From Topomyia yanbarensis (lineage: Eukaryota > Arthropoda > Insecta > Diptera > Culicidae): a DNA stretch of 64,000 bases. Location: contig NC_080671.1 in NCBI RefSeq assembly GCF_030247195.1, positions 7,361,879-7,425,878 of the forward strand, given 5' to 3'. Shown piece after piece: positions 34,855 through 46,543 of this stretch (position 1 is the first letter of the stretch; each line of letters begins with the position of its first letter). Under the pieces are notes generated by a model. The model saw only the letters and a list, made by a program, of their open reading frames with translations. It did not search any database and had not been told where the DNA came from. The position numbers and the translations under genes are program-made.

Positions 34855-37060
34855 GTATATAAAAACCTGTTTTAATTCACCTAGAGGTGCAATTGGGCCT
34901 TTCTCATTTCTCCAAACTATGATTTAATAGCTGGTTCGTACAATATAACTTTATGGAAATGTCTTTCATTCTTATTACACTTGGTAAGTATATATAAGAG
35001 CACCTTTTTGCATTCATCGCGGTATCGGTTTGAATCGGAGTTTTCTATGTGATCGACCTCCACAACCCGTAACTCCGGTGCTGGAAGTCGGATGGAGATG
35101 GAATTTAATATCAGTTTCTGGGGACGCAACACCTTTCATTTGAGACTAAGTTGAGCAAATCTAGCCATTTTCGAGAAACCAATATAACCGTTATTCTGAC
35201 TTTGGATGCTTCCGGATCCGTCGATGGTGGCCAGTGTGGCCAAAGAGACTTTGAATGACTGTTGGGGACCTAGATCTACAAATTCAACAATTGTGTTTAC
35301 ATTTTGGAAAAAAATCACCTTTTTACATTCATCGCAGAATTCGTTAGAATCGGGATTTGCTGCGTGATCGTACGTATCATCCTGTAATTCAGGAACCAGA
35401 ACTCGGATCCACACAAAATTCAACAGCAGCTGATGGACCTTTCATTTAAAATTAAGTTTGTCAAAATCGGTTCAGAAAATTCCGAGAAACCGATTTGGAA
35501 AAATCAACAAATTTTGTTTTGTAACCATACTCTTCAACTCGTAATTCGGAACAAGATGTCGGTTGAAAATGAAATTCAATAGCAACCTATGGGAATATTA
35601 TACCTTTCATTTGAATCTTAGTTTGTAAAAATCGGTTCAGCCATCTCCGAGTAACCGATGTGGACATTTTGTTAACAAATCCGCACATACACACACATAC
35701 ATACACACATACACATACACACATACATACATACACACATACATACACACAGATATTTTGCGATCTCGGCGAACTGAGTCGAATGTTATATGAGACTCGG
35801 CCCTCCGGGCCTCGGTTAGAAAGTCGGTTTTTGGAGCAATTGCATAACCTTTCTATATAAGAAAGGCAAAAGAATAATATTTAATTAGCTTAATAAGCAT
35901 GAGTTCAATGTTATCTTCATGTGATTATAATTTGCAAAGGTTGGTGGAATGCGTTTGAACGTGTAGGGAATGGGGGTTTAGTAGAGTGGGTGTGGAGGAT
36001 GCGTCACAAATCCTTCATCTTATTTCGGTATACGGGGTGGATGAAGGAAATCTGGGCGTGAGGGTGATCCAAGAAGAGGGGAGTGATGAAGGAGGGAGGT
36101 GTAAGGGCAAGGTGGGGAGGGGGGAAGGGGCGGCTACGCAATACTCAACTGCATATTTTGCCTTCCATTTGAGACTTGGTTTGAGAAAATCGGTTCAGTC
36201 ATCACCGATGAACCGATGTGACTTTATTTGTGGAATATGCCCGGAATTCCGGACTTCCGGAATCGTCGATAGTGGACAATATATTCAAAGAATGTTTGAT
36301 TGGCAATCAGTGTTCTAGTTCTACGATTAGAAGTAATTTGGTGACCATTTCAATAGTTTTTAGCCTCTGAGGTATTACGATTGTACCGATTTATATGGGA
36401 AATTCCAGTGTATCCTTACTAACAACCCTGTAACTCCGGAAGCAAGAGTCAGAACCGAATGAAATTCAGCAGCAGTCAATGGCATTACTGTATCTTTCAT
36501 TTGAAATTAAGTTCGTAAAAATCGGTAGAGAATTCGTTGTGGAATGGGTGTGATATTAGCTTAGGAACTTGGCGGGTTCCCCGAGGGCGTCATGAACCGT
36601 CATAGGTGGCCAATGTGGTCAAAGCTGCTTTGATTGATCATTAGTGATCCAGACCCGCAAACTAGAGTAATGTTACATCAATTTTAATATGTTTTACATA
36701 ATTTGAACATTATGGTGGTACCAGTTTATATGGGAATTTGCTGTGTGACCGCACTCTTCAACCCGTAACTCCGGAACCGGAAGTCGGATCAACTAAAAAT
36801 TCAATAGCAGCTTATGGGAGCGTTATACCTTTCAGATGAAACTAAGTTTGCGAAAATCGGTTCAGCCATCTCTGAGAAAATTGTGTGAGTTTAAATGACA
36901 CACACACACATACACACACACATACATACACACACAGACATTTGCCGATATCGACGAACTGAATCGAATGGTGTATGATACTCGGCCCTCCGGGCCTCGG
37001 TTAAAAAGTCGATTTTTACAGTGATTGCATAGCCTTTCTTTATATGAGAAAGGCAAAAAG
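34855..37060 (+). repeat. family A repeat block (copy 2)
   Basis: Opens with CCTGTTTTAATTCACCTAG and ends in TGAGAAAGGCAAAAAG. From about 35310 to 37058 it parallels 5330-7315 almost base for base (estimated around 95%), including the same GA/GG-rich stretch (about 35940-36135) and the same CA-microsatellite positions. The 30 kb between them shows this is a dispersed copy or duplication. No coding content. Confidence 0.85.
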
Positions 37061-37064
37061 GTAC

Positions 37065-39200
37065 TTTCGTTTAGTTACCAAGTAGTTTATCCGTTTTTAC
37101 TCGGTTTAGAGATGTTGACCTTAGAAATAGTGAATAGCTCTGTAAATAGCGGAAAGCGAAGCGAAAACAGGTTATGGTATTTTAGAAAATTGTCTATTTC
37201 AGCCGTCTATATTACTTTCTAGAACATCAGAAATCGCTTGAAGCTCCATAATAGAAGTTATGGTGAAAAAATTGTTTTTGAGGGGCCTTTCACAAACAAC
37301 GCCCTGTATCTCGAAAACCAAGAGTTTCCGAAAGAAATCTTCCTGGTAAGTTTTTCTACAACTTAATTGAAGTGAGTATTTTTCTATCTGAATTATTGAA
37401 GAAAATAAATTTGGTAACTAACTATTATGGGGATTAGTCAACGATCCGATGCGATTGAAAGAAAGAGCGTTTTATTTCAAGAAATTTCCTCAAAGACATC
37501 ACATAACTAAAATCAATAGTGTACTTTGTGACCACTGTGGAACGGGGCGAAGATAGAGGCGGTGGTCAGCTATTTTCGTCCGCGTCCCTTATCACCTATT
37601 TTTATAAAGTGATTCATCAGCAGTGCTATCTTTGAAAATGAACCACCTTGGTTATGCAACTAATTTTTCCGGTCTTTTTTAAATGCAAATCATTAAGCAA
37701 TCTTCATTTCGTTATATTCTGAATTGCACGTATTTTGTCGTATGTAATTTTAAATGTACTTTCATTTGATGGCATTGTAAGGGAACACGTATCCGCCGGT
37801 TGATGCTAATCGAGCTGACATTTCTTTAGACTGAGCAAACTAAGTTATTTGTTTATTTAGTGTTTATTTGACCAACTAGGTAACGAATCCACTGGGTCTT
37901 TAATGCGTGTGGGAACTACGCATGGTCTTGTCTGAGTGTATGACTTTTGAATTATGTATGAGGGTGGAGAATTGACAATTCGCAAGATCAATTCAAATCC
38001 AATTACCAATTTGCGGCAATCATTTCAACATAAAAAACAAATTTTTATAGTCATATATAATGGTTTACTTTTAGTCCATTAACTCATCAGTTAATTATAC
38101 TGAGCTGAGAATAAGTACGTACTATTTGGAAACGGGGGGTGTTTGATTCGTGCATCATTAATATCGTTTAGGAACGCAGCATTTACTCGAACGAGGTGGA
38201 AAATTTCAAGTTACGGGATCACAATATGCTTAAGGACGATTTATAAATTCTGCCACGCTATTAGGAGGAAGAGATATGACTAATTGTGACATGAATGGGA
38301 GGGAAGCACGTCATGTGCTTTGACGCAATCGGCCGTTTTACGCACGATTGCGCCATGTATATAGGAAATTCCATGGAACATGAACACTTTTGCAAGTAGC
38401 GGCATTAATGTGCTACTACAAAATGAAGGAAAAACTAAAATCATTTGATTCGTATTAGACCAAGGATAAAAATAACGTGGTAATATGACAGAGACTTAGT
38501 TAGTGTTGGGTAATCTTTGCGTGACATAATTTATGAATGTTCCACAATACCACTTTTAAACTCATTGTTTGCGGTCCATTTTACATTGTCGACAACACTC
38601 CCGACAGCCGGCTGTTCGGAGTTCAAGTTGTTTTCGATGAAAAAATTTCGATAGACGATTACCCAGAGTTTAAACGCCTAGAACATTTACGTATCCTTCA
38701 GTCAATAAACTATTCAAACATCTTATGCACGAAAGTATATTCTCAGTCGCATCGCTTGCTTGAAGCGAATCCTGACTAACAACCCACCCACTACCCAATC
38801 CGTGGTACTTATGGGAGTGTCACTGAGTCGGGGCCTTCCGTTAAGTAAGTACCACATCAACACTTCCTTTCTCATCCCAAGTTACGGTAAAGATGGTCGT
38901 GGCCCGCAATGGTGGCTCTCAGGCGAAATTCTCGCTTGGACTGGATCAATTGTTATTCCCAAACAATGCTCCTCAAGTAGTCTGGCTGGAAATGAGAGTC
39001 ATCAGTCTGCAATCTACGAAGTATACCGTGCTTACGCAACGCAACGCAACGCAACGCAACTGTGGAACGGGGCGAAGATAGAAACCCATACGAAGAAAAG
39101 AACGCTATATGGGATTTCGCCAGGGGCGAAGATTAGAATTGAGTTTCATCTTGCGTTAATTTTCGCCACTTTTTAAAATTGTTCAAACTTAATTACAGAA
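37065..39200. other. non-coding; contains a truncated CCACTGTG end and (GCAAC)n
   Basis: Bases 37260-37539 resemble the distal arm of the 30651-32820 foldback (GAAGTTATGGTGAAAAAATT, TTTCTACAACTT boxes) and end in GACCACTGTG; the other half is missing. CTGTGGAACGGGGCGAAGAT occurs at both 37536 and 39060. A short GCAAC array lies at 39036-39060. The 138-codon frame at 38760-39176 has no domain and crosses the array. Confidence 0.4.
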
Positions 39201-39562
39201 AGATAATAATCGCGGATGTGCGTTGACATGCATTCCTGCAATGCTCAAAAACATTACTATTGAATATTCCAACGCTTACTCACAAAATTTATATAACTTT
39301 CCCCGCGATAAAAAATTGTCACCATTTTTAGTTTTCAGGAAAATAAGTGCTCTACAGGTACTACTTTTTTTTCGATTAAAAATACGTTATGAAATATTTT
39401 TGTTGAAAATAGGGCAGTTTTCACATTTTATTCGACTTAGTTTGTTTTTCAGTAATAGTCGAAAGCGGAGTTCCAGATCGTAAAGCAGATAGAATTATTT
39501 GTAATTGTTCTACAAGGGGGGCGAAAATTAGGGAGGGGGCGAAGAATGATACTTCTACCCTA

Positions 39563-40950
39563 TTCTTTTGTTTAAAATACTCTGCGGCTTGGGGACAACA
39601 ATTTGTAAACAACCAATATTTTGGGATTTTTTCATGAAAATTCTGAAAATTACTCAACATTTTCATTTTATTTAAAATTTAGAGAGATTTCATTCTGCAT
39701 CTAACGACCTGTATATCTTCAAATTCGGCTGAGAACTTCAAACTTTAACTTTAAAGTTTACACACATGCTATACGTAATCGAGCAAATCGATTTTTTGGA
39801 AATTTTATTTGAAACCGTCCCTTTAAAAGTTTTTCAACCGATTGTGATTAAAAATACTTCATAACACTTTTTAACAAAAAGAACCTAACATAGCACACCG
39901 TTGAAAAGATCATTTCTTCCTCGTTAGAGAATACTCGAAAAATTTAAAGTTGGTTGAAAAATGACTGCGAAACTAATGCTTTAGACCTGAAAAGTTTTTT
40001 TGCTGTGCATCAAGATTTTGAAGATATATTAATTTGATCAAATGTAGGTTTGTATTGTATTTGACCTATGCTACAACCTTTACTGGATCACTTGAAAAGT
40101 ACATTTTTTTTATTTTTTTTATTTGTTCGCCAGCTTCTACCTCGTGCCTCAGCTTTGTAAGTAATTGTTTGTCACAAATTACTTCAGTTTTACGAATAAT
40201 ACTTATATATGCTAGTGCTCAAATGAAATTTAATAGTCTCGATAATTACCTTTATAAGCTAGCCTCAACCAAAACTTTTAATTATTGATTGAAGTTATTG
40301 TTTATAAACAAAATGGGTTTGATAAGAGTTAAAGATAAATTTTGTTTCTCTGGACGTTTAGCTAGAGAATTTATAAAAGAAAATATTGATCGCCAGTAAC
40401 TCACAAAAATAATAGTTTAAAATGATTTGTCTAATTATTTGATCAGTTTTTTTAAATATGTAATATTTCATAGAAAGTGTACCAGTAGTTATAAATCAAA
40501 TTAAGAACGGCTGCCTTGTTTTGTCAGTCTCTCCTTGCTCAAACAGGGATATTTTAGGAACCAATTATTGCCATAATTAAAGGACATTTTTGTGTAGACC
40601 TTTTCTAATACTTTTATCATATTAGTTTCATATGAAAAGATGGAAAAAATCGAACTCTTGAAAATTGAAAAGAGGGGCGGCAAATTTAATTTTTGGCCCG
40701 AGCGGCAAAACACCTCGCGCCGCTACTGTTAACGGAGAATAATAATTATAACATGAAAACCGATGGAGCTATGATTTTGATATGTGTAAAAATGTTACTT
40801 GAAAAATATTTTTCTACAACTTTGCTGAAGTAAGAACCACTTTGTTCAAAAAATAATTTTTCGAAAAGAATGCTGGAGAGGACCATCCTAGTTACATTTT
40901 GCTTCAAAAGAAGGCTTATTTAATTTTCAAAAATATTCTCTCAGACATAA
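39563..40950. other. AT-rich non-coding interval
   Basis: No gene recognised. TTTTTCTACAACTTTGCTGA near 40808 is another trace of the foldback-related family. Confidence 0.35.
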
Positions 40951-41118
40951 TAGGTTTGTTCCAGTACCAGGAGAAACTGGAAGTACTCCGGAGAAAATCG
41001 TTCCTGTACTCTCGTCTTCTCTTTTTTCTTCTTCTGGTAGCAAACCGGAGTAAAAAGGAGCAAGTATTTTTTACTTCTGTTTAGTCCGGAGTGACTTCCG
41101 TGTACTGGAACAAACTTA
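40951..41118. mobile_element. short MITE with GTTTGTTCCAGTAC ends
   Basis: Left TAGGTTTGTTCCAGTAC and right GTACTGGAACAAACTTA are inverted repeats; a second inner pair is GGAAGTACTCCGG and CCGGAGTGACTTCC. Flanking TA on both sides suggests a TA target duplication. Non-coding. Confidence 0.7.
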
Positions 41119-41196
41119 ATTTCTCTATAATTTTGGTTTGGGAGTTATTGATTTTTGTACCGAAAAACCGCCCTCGTACCCGATAGTGCGCCAGTT

Positions 41197-41352
41197 CCCA
41201 ATCATAAATACATAACAGAAACATTTCAAAACCATATCTCGCATTGTTACTTGTTATAAATTTCGGTTATCTACTAACGAAACCTAATTTATAACACAAT
41301 TTGTTACAAAAATTGTGTTCTGTTATAATCTTGTTATTTCATTTTGATCGGG
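41197..41352. mobile_element. 156-bp MITE with CCCRATCA ends
   Basis: Left CCCAATCATAAATACATAAC and right TTATTTCATTTTGATCGGG are inverted repeats. It matches the larger, interrupted copy at 14468-15133 over both halves, and so shows the empty site of the insertion there. Confidence 0.7.
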
Positions 41353-41714
41353 CTACTACCGCTGAAGGTAATGATATGCTGTTTGATCGATAGATTGAGC
41401 AAATACCGAAGGTTTGAATGAATCGCTAATAACTGAACATTATAGGTACTTTTTCGTTACCGTTCCAATAGGAATAGAACGAGTACTTCAATTCCAACGA
41501 CGCGGCGATAAAATACCGGTAGTTAATTTGAATTTGCAAATTTAAGCCTTTTATTAATGCGTGCATGAGTAAGTCCAGGTCGGGCCGTAGTTATGTACAT
41601 CTGGAAGCTAAATAGTAATATTTTTGCTCTGGGACACATAAGCGTAAAACCTTGAATGCGCAGTACTTTATTAGCTTCTTAATATAGTTCGGTAGCGTAG
41701 TTTTCCAGTAGCAC

Positions 41715-41720
41715 TCAGTT
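41715..41720 (+). promoter_or_regulatory. candidate initiator of the fatty acyl-CoA reductase gene
   Basis: TCAGTT fits the arthropod initiator TCAGTY and lies about 50 bases before the start codon; no TATA box is obvious upstream. A second TCAGTG lies at 41741. Confidence 0.3.
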
Positions 41721-41767
41721 AATACAACTCGTTTGAAAGATTCAGTGAACAAGTTATTCCGCAGAAC

Positions 41768-44699
41768 ATGTCAGATCACAGTTTCACTAATGATTATTTA
41801 GAAAACAATCGCCCAAATGGACTCAATACTCCGATGGGATTGTTTTTTCGCGGAAAAACGGTTTTTCTTACCGGTGGGACCGGCTTTTTGGGTAAATTGT
41901 TTATCGAAAAATTGTTACGGTGCGATGTGCGTGAAATAATTCTGCTGATTCGTAATAAACGGGACCGAACTCCGCGGGAGCGGCTGCGGAAACAGTTGGA
42001 ACGAGAAGCCGTAAGTTAAAAGCCCCATCGAACCGTTCATCCTTTGGTAACCGCAAACATTCTCTTCCGGTTCCGTGTGTAGATTTATGTCAGCTACGCG
42101 AAAGACCCAGACTATTATTGGGACCGACTGCGAATCGTGGAGGGTGCACTGCAGCACAGCGAACTCGGTCTCGCCGAGAAGGATCTCGACTATCTGCGAA
42201 ACAACGTAGATATTGTGATTCACTCGGCCGCGGACGTGCGGTTTGAAGTTTCCCTCAAAACCTCCATCAAAACGAACGTTTTCGGTGCTAATGAACTGCT
42301 CCAAATCGCACTGGGAATGAAAAAATTGGTCTCCTTTCTGTACATATCAACCGCTTACTCCAACTGCATCCGTGATGTGGTAGAAGAAAAGTTCTACGAT
42401 ATGGGGGTGGATCCGATGATGTTGATTCGACTGGTGGATATGGCAGACGAGCACGAGTTGAATGCACTGACGAAGAAGATCACCCAACCCTGGCCAAATA
42501 CGTACACCTTTGCCAAGGCACTGGCGGAAAGTGTGCTCCGTAGCTACTGTGAACGATTGCCGGTGGCAGTGATAAGGCCGTCTATTAGTGAGTGGGGGAA
42601 AGGAAGTGATATTAGCACGATGGCCGTACCGGGGTTGAAACCTACTCGGTATAGGTCAATTGGGAACTTATGTTTGAACAGATCATCATCATTATCGTGG
42701 TCGTACAATCCGGGTACGAATCATGACCGAATAGATTTTAGATATTCGGGGTACTCGACCTTGAGCCGTTCTTCTTCAGTCTTCGTGAACGGTCGTCGCA
42801 CGCGCACCTTCCTCGATTGCACACAACTTGAGAGTGTGGAATGTGACCTCCTGAAGACGACGATCTCTTCCATGTTCTTTGCTTAACACAACTGCTGCCG
42901 ATCTTTCTTCTGACGTGTTCGCACTACATGTCCGTTTTTCAGCCTTCCTAGGGAGCAACAGGGAGTATCAGCGATTTGTATAGCGAAAGTTTTGTGCCCA
43001 CGGTACGGGATTTTAGCTTATATTGTGAACCAAAGAAATTTGTAAACCGCGACATGTTTTTTTCCTCGCGACTATCATCGTTTTCACATATCGATAGTGT
43101 TCCACGACATATAAATTCGTCAACAACCTTGAACCGTACCCCATTGATTTCCTCAAAGCTAATACCGCTCAGGCTCGCCCTCTGCCAGCTACCATATACT
43201 TTGTTTTGTCAATCCGATTCTCACAACCTCCCGTTTTAAAATGTCTCTTTCATTGCTTTGCGATCAACGTCAATGATGTCGATGTTGTCCGCGTAGCCAA
43301 GAAACATCCCGTGATGATGGTTCCGTTTCTTTGCACAGTTTCGAGCACTATATTGAACGATAGGCTAGTGGGCGTCGATCACTCCGCTTTAATCCATCAA
43401 ACGTCACAAACTAGCACGTTGTCTGTCCCGTAATTTGGCGTTTGACCTTATCTGCCACAGTTTATTTCGTATGACTGAATCGTACGCTGCCTTTAAATCT
43501 ACAAAAAGAGATGAATCCGCAAGTTGTATTCCCGAAATGTATTCGGAATTTGTCGCATCATGAGCATTTATTTCTTCCTTGATCGTCCTTCTCGAAAGTT
43601 GGTTTGGTATTCGCCAACAATGGATTTCATTCTGCTAAACAGAACACGAGAGAGTAGCTTACAGGCATCATTGAGGATAGTTATGCCTCGAGTTTGAGAC
43701 CCTTGGTAAAGCCAGCACTTCGTTGACATCAATGCGATTTTATTTTGATACTGGCTTTTAGTATGTTCTTTGCTCAGTTGTAATTTCATACATTTTCATA
43801 TATTTTCAGTTATAGGAACCGTGCGGGATCCGATAGAAGGTTGGGCTGACAATCTGTATGCCCTGAATGGTGCTATCGTCGGATTCGGCTGTGGTGTTCT
43901 GCGTGTTGTGCAAGTTTACGAACACTGCCACTTCGACATCATTCCGGCCGATTTGGTTGTAAATTCCAGCTTAGCCATCGTATGGTACACCACGGAGCAT
44001 AAAAATCGAAATACGACATCGACAGAAAACGTGTTCAACTGTACGTGTCGATCCGATAACCCGATTACATTTACTGATGGTGTTAGGTACGCAATGAGCC
44101 ACAGGAACGATTTCCCACCTGTGAAAACCCTGTGGTACCCATCAGTTACCATGACAGCTTCAGCTACTGTTAACTATATCCTGCAATTATTGTATCACGT
44201 CTTGCCTGCAATGATCCTGGACCTGCTGGCCAGATTGAAGGGGATGGAACCGAGGTGAGGTTCTGCAGTGAAACACCGCTTGCAGACCGATTTAATTTTC
44301 TGGTGTTGTATTTTTAGAGTTTTGTTCCTGTACCGCAAAGCGCGGCAATTTAGCGATGTGCTTACGTTCTTCTGCCTCCACGAGTGGATTTTCCACAATG
44401 ACAAAATGCGTATGGTTCACGACAGCATGTCCCAGCAAGATAGGGACTTTTTCCCAGCAAACGTAAAGAACCTGAAATGGGGTGATTTCTTTCGCACTTA
44501 TGTTCTTGGCGTGCGGAAATATATCATCCGGGAGAGTCTCGACAATCTGGAACAAGCCAAGAAGAAGTTTTTCAAGCTTAAAATAGCTCACGGTTTGCTG
44601 ATTGGATGTTTGTACTTTGGTTTGTTGGTAATAGTTTACCTTTTCTTCAGGGGATTATTAGCAAGGTGTGGAATCGAACAGATTGTAATAAAATTTTAA
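41768..44699 (+). CDS. fatty acyl-CoA reductase, 524 aa, four exons
   Basis: Reduces fatty acyl-CoA to fatty alcohol with NADPH, a step toward waxes and cuticular lipids. Exons: 41768-42010, 42083-42587, 43810-44254, 44318-44699. The donors are GTAAGT, GTGAGT and GTGAGG, all acceptors end in AG, and the total is 1575 bp in one frame. The N-terminal Rossmann fold has TGGTGFLG (residues 35-42). ISTAYSN and the catalytic YTFAK (Tyr222, Lys226) follow, then RPSI joined across intron 2 to IGTVRDPIEGWADN, a strongly conserved FAR block. The C-terminal FAR domain (RVLFLYRKARQFSD to YIIRESLD) is followed by a membrane segment GLLIGCLYFGLLVIVYLFF, so it is probably ER- or peroxisome-anchored. Length suits the family. 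Intron 2 (1222 bp) holds an antisense RTE relic. Substrate chain length cannot be read from sequence. Confidence 0.95.
42680..43770 (-). mobile_element. RTE-clade LINE relic inside FAR intron 2, antisense
   Basis: Minus-strand frames give, in order: GITILNDACKLLSRVLFSRM; a SIVGEYQTNFREGRS block; SSLFVDLKAAYDSV (motif A region, near 43490); RNGTIITG (near 43320); a KYMVAG box (near 43190); and near 42690 an ATGATGATG 3' tail. Many frameshifts. It resembles the relics at 22020-23330 and 2165-2525. Confidence 0.85.
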
Positions 44700-44720
44700 T
44701 TTTTTAAGAATACTCGAATT

Positions 44721-44726
44721 AATAAA
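44721..44726 (+). terminator. poly(A) signal of the fatty acyl-CoA reductase gene
   Basis: AATAAA 21 bases after the stop codon. Confidence 0.75.
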
Positions 44727-44836
44727 ATGGTTTTAATCCGCCGTGCCGTGTGATTAGACTTCACTTCATGTACTTATTAGTAGCACATGCACTTCTATAA
44801 TTTTGTAGCCACTATTAAAAATGTCAAGATTTTTCA

Positions 44837-44860
44837 ATGTATGTATGTATGTATGTATGT
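44837..44860. repeat. (ATGT)6 microsatellite
   Basis: Six perfect ATGT units. Confidence 0.9.
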
Positions 44861-44919
44861 AGCTAGGTAACTATCATCCTAGCTTGAGTCTTGATCTGCA
44901 TGCGGTTCCACTTGCTCCA

Positions 44920-45205
44920 GTATGCTCAAATTTATTTAAAGTTATGACCAGCTAAAACGCGTACATGTAATAAGGACTCACAATGGTGGAACAAAAGCCT
45001 AGAAAAGCCCAGGAAAGTTTCGTTTTTAAACACGTCACTGACTATGAAATCAAATAAGGGATGCCTTCAAGGCGGAGTTCTATCACCCTTATTGTGGTCA
45101 TTATTTGTAGACGAGCTATTGAAATCATTAACTTAAATGGGATACGAAGTGATTGGATTTGCAGATCATGCTGTAATACTCGTAAGGAGAAAATGTGTAA
45201 CAAGT
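44920..45205 (+). mobile_element. LINE reverse transcriptase relic, upstream part
   Basis: Translation gives KGCLQGGVLSPLLWSLFVDE followed by MGYEVIGFADHAVILVRRK, the reverse-transcriptase motifs B and C with the catalytic FADD changed to FADH and a stop in between. The protein resumes at 46295 after a foreign 1.1-kb insertion. Confidence 0.8.
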
Positions 45206-46292
45206 GGTTTAGTTTCGTCCAAGACTGTTGACGCGTATCGTAATTTGTGTAGATATATGTGTAGTGAGTGTCAAGGAAATAAATGTAAGATCTGACGGTA
45301 AATAGCCCACCCAACACCCACATAGCACGCAGCCATCCATCACATGCAGCAGCTTCCACCAGCCACCACTGCACTGGTAGCACATATCGAAGGAAATAGG
45401 CGGCCATGGAGGGTGGCGGTAACCACACACCTAATGGGACATAATGGGGCGGAATATGTGGACGACGGAGGGGTCAACGGTCGAGGTTCGAGGTGAACGA
45501 CCATGACTAAGAACTCCATTAGCTTGGTAACCACCTAGCAAAGCGGTACGAGAAGTTAAAGTTTTGAGTTAATGATAGAATTGAAAGTGATTAAGATTTG
45601 GAAAATTACAAGCAAACTCCTAGAAAGTGAGTGACGAAGGAAGGAGTAAGTGAATACAAAGACAACCAGGTAATGACCCTTCCAAGCAGAACCTCTCGAA
45701 CATAATCGACCGTACCCACTGTAAAAATTAATGTACAACCCCAACTGTACCCACAGGACCCCTTCGGTTTACCCTTGGAAATCTCCGGAGTGTGCTAGTG
45801 TCAGACCCGCAAACCGCTATAAAACGCGCGGTATAATTGCGACCGCCATCGCGGAGACAACGCCGACGCCATTCCAATCGGCAACCTTAAAGCTGCCTTG
45901 ATTCGTTACCACCTCCAGGCCAGCACAGAAGGGGTTACCGAGGTCCTTCTACAGGCAAACAGACGTCGTTTACCAGTCGCCAAGACCCCGTAGCCGCCAG
46001 CGAGTTACGAGGAAACCGGCCATCAACGAGTACGCCGACGAGATGCAGTAGCAGAATCAGGACCCCAACAACAGCTGTGCCATCGGCACCCGAGGTAGGA
46101 GTAACCTAAGAAAGTGAGTGGGAAAAGTGCGCAACAGAAAATAATAAAAAGTGACATCGATATCCGGATAAAGTGGGTTTTACTCGAAGGTCAACAAGTG
46201 TTTTCTTGGCAATAGTTCGCGATCGCAAGTCTTCCCTGAGAAGTGTAGAGGGGGGCCTCATAAGTACTGGGAGTAACGACCCCGCCAGTTAC
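45206..46292 (+). mobile_element. probable solo LTR inserted in the LINE relic
   Basis: About 1.09 kb of GC-richer sequence splits the reverse transcriptase frame. It has a TATAAAA box (45820-45826) and an AATAATAAAAAG poly(A)-like site (about 46140), as expected for U3 and R of an LTR, and no coding domain. Boundaries are inferred from where the LINE frame stops and resumes; a possible short ACAA duplication is not conclusive. The 128-codon minus frame inside is incidental. Confidence 0.45.
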
Positions 46293-46543
46293 AAATGCGA
46301 CTATGATATCTCAAAAAGAATTTAATCTGCGCTGAACTTTACTTCGAAGTGGTGTAAAAAGGAGGGCCTGAACATAAATCCCTCCAAAACAATCATAATC
46401 CCATTTACACGAAAAAGTAATTGAAATGTCCTCTGAGGTAAAGTATCTGGGATTGATATTAAATAAAAAGAACTGAACTGCGCACATTGAGCAGCTTATA
46501 AGCAAGAAAACTAGTGCTCTTTGGGTGTGCGGTAGAACAATTG
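46293..46543 (+). mobile_element. LINE reverse transcriptase relic, downstream part
   Basis: Continues the relic at 44920-45205: LNFTSKWCKKEGLNINPSKT-like sequence near 46330-46390, then SSEVKYLGLILNKKN and HIEQLISKKTSALWVCGRTI, up to the start of a family A repeat. I/R1/Jockey-group signature. Confidence 0.75.

Larger units (their letters stand above)
29733..39562. mobile_element. possible 9.8-kb element bounded by TAGGGT inverted ends, heavily invaded
   Basis: The left end TAGGGTAAATGTACTATAAT plus TCGCCCCC faces a right end whose reverse complement is TAGGGTAGAAGTATCATTCT plus TCGCCCCC. TTCGCCCCC-like subterminal repeats cluster on the left in one orientation (29752, 29925, 29961) and on the right in the other (about 37543, 39065, 39123, 39518, 39535). 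The shared end motif also relates it to the MITE at 33841-34315. No clear target duplication and no transposase are seen; it may equally be two separate short elements. Nested inside are the features listed at 30201-37539. Confidence 0.35.

Noticed and set aside
38760..39176. 138-codon ORF
   Set aside because: It crosses a (GCAAC)n array and repeat motifs and shows no protein family.
42137..42886. Single-exon reading of the 249-codon frame through the reductase region
   Set aside because: After residue RPSI at 42587 the frame enters an intron with a GTGAGT donor; the family-conserved continuation is at 43810.
45042..45428. 128-codon minus-strand ORF
   Set aside because: It covers the antisense of a reverse transcriptase relic and a probable LTR.
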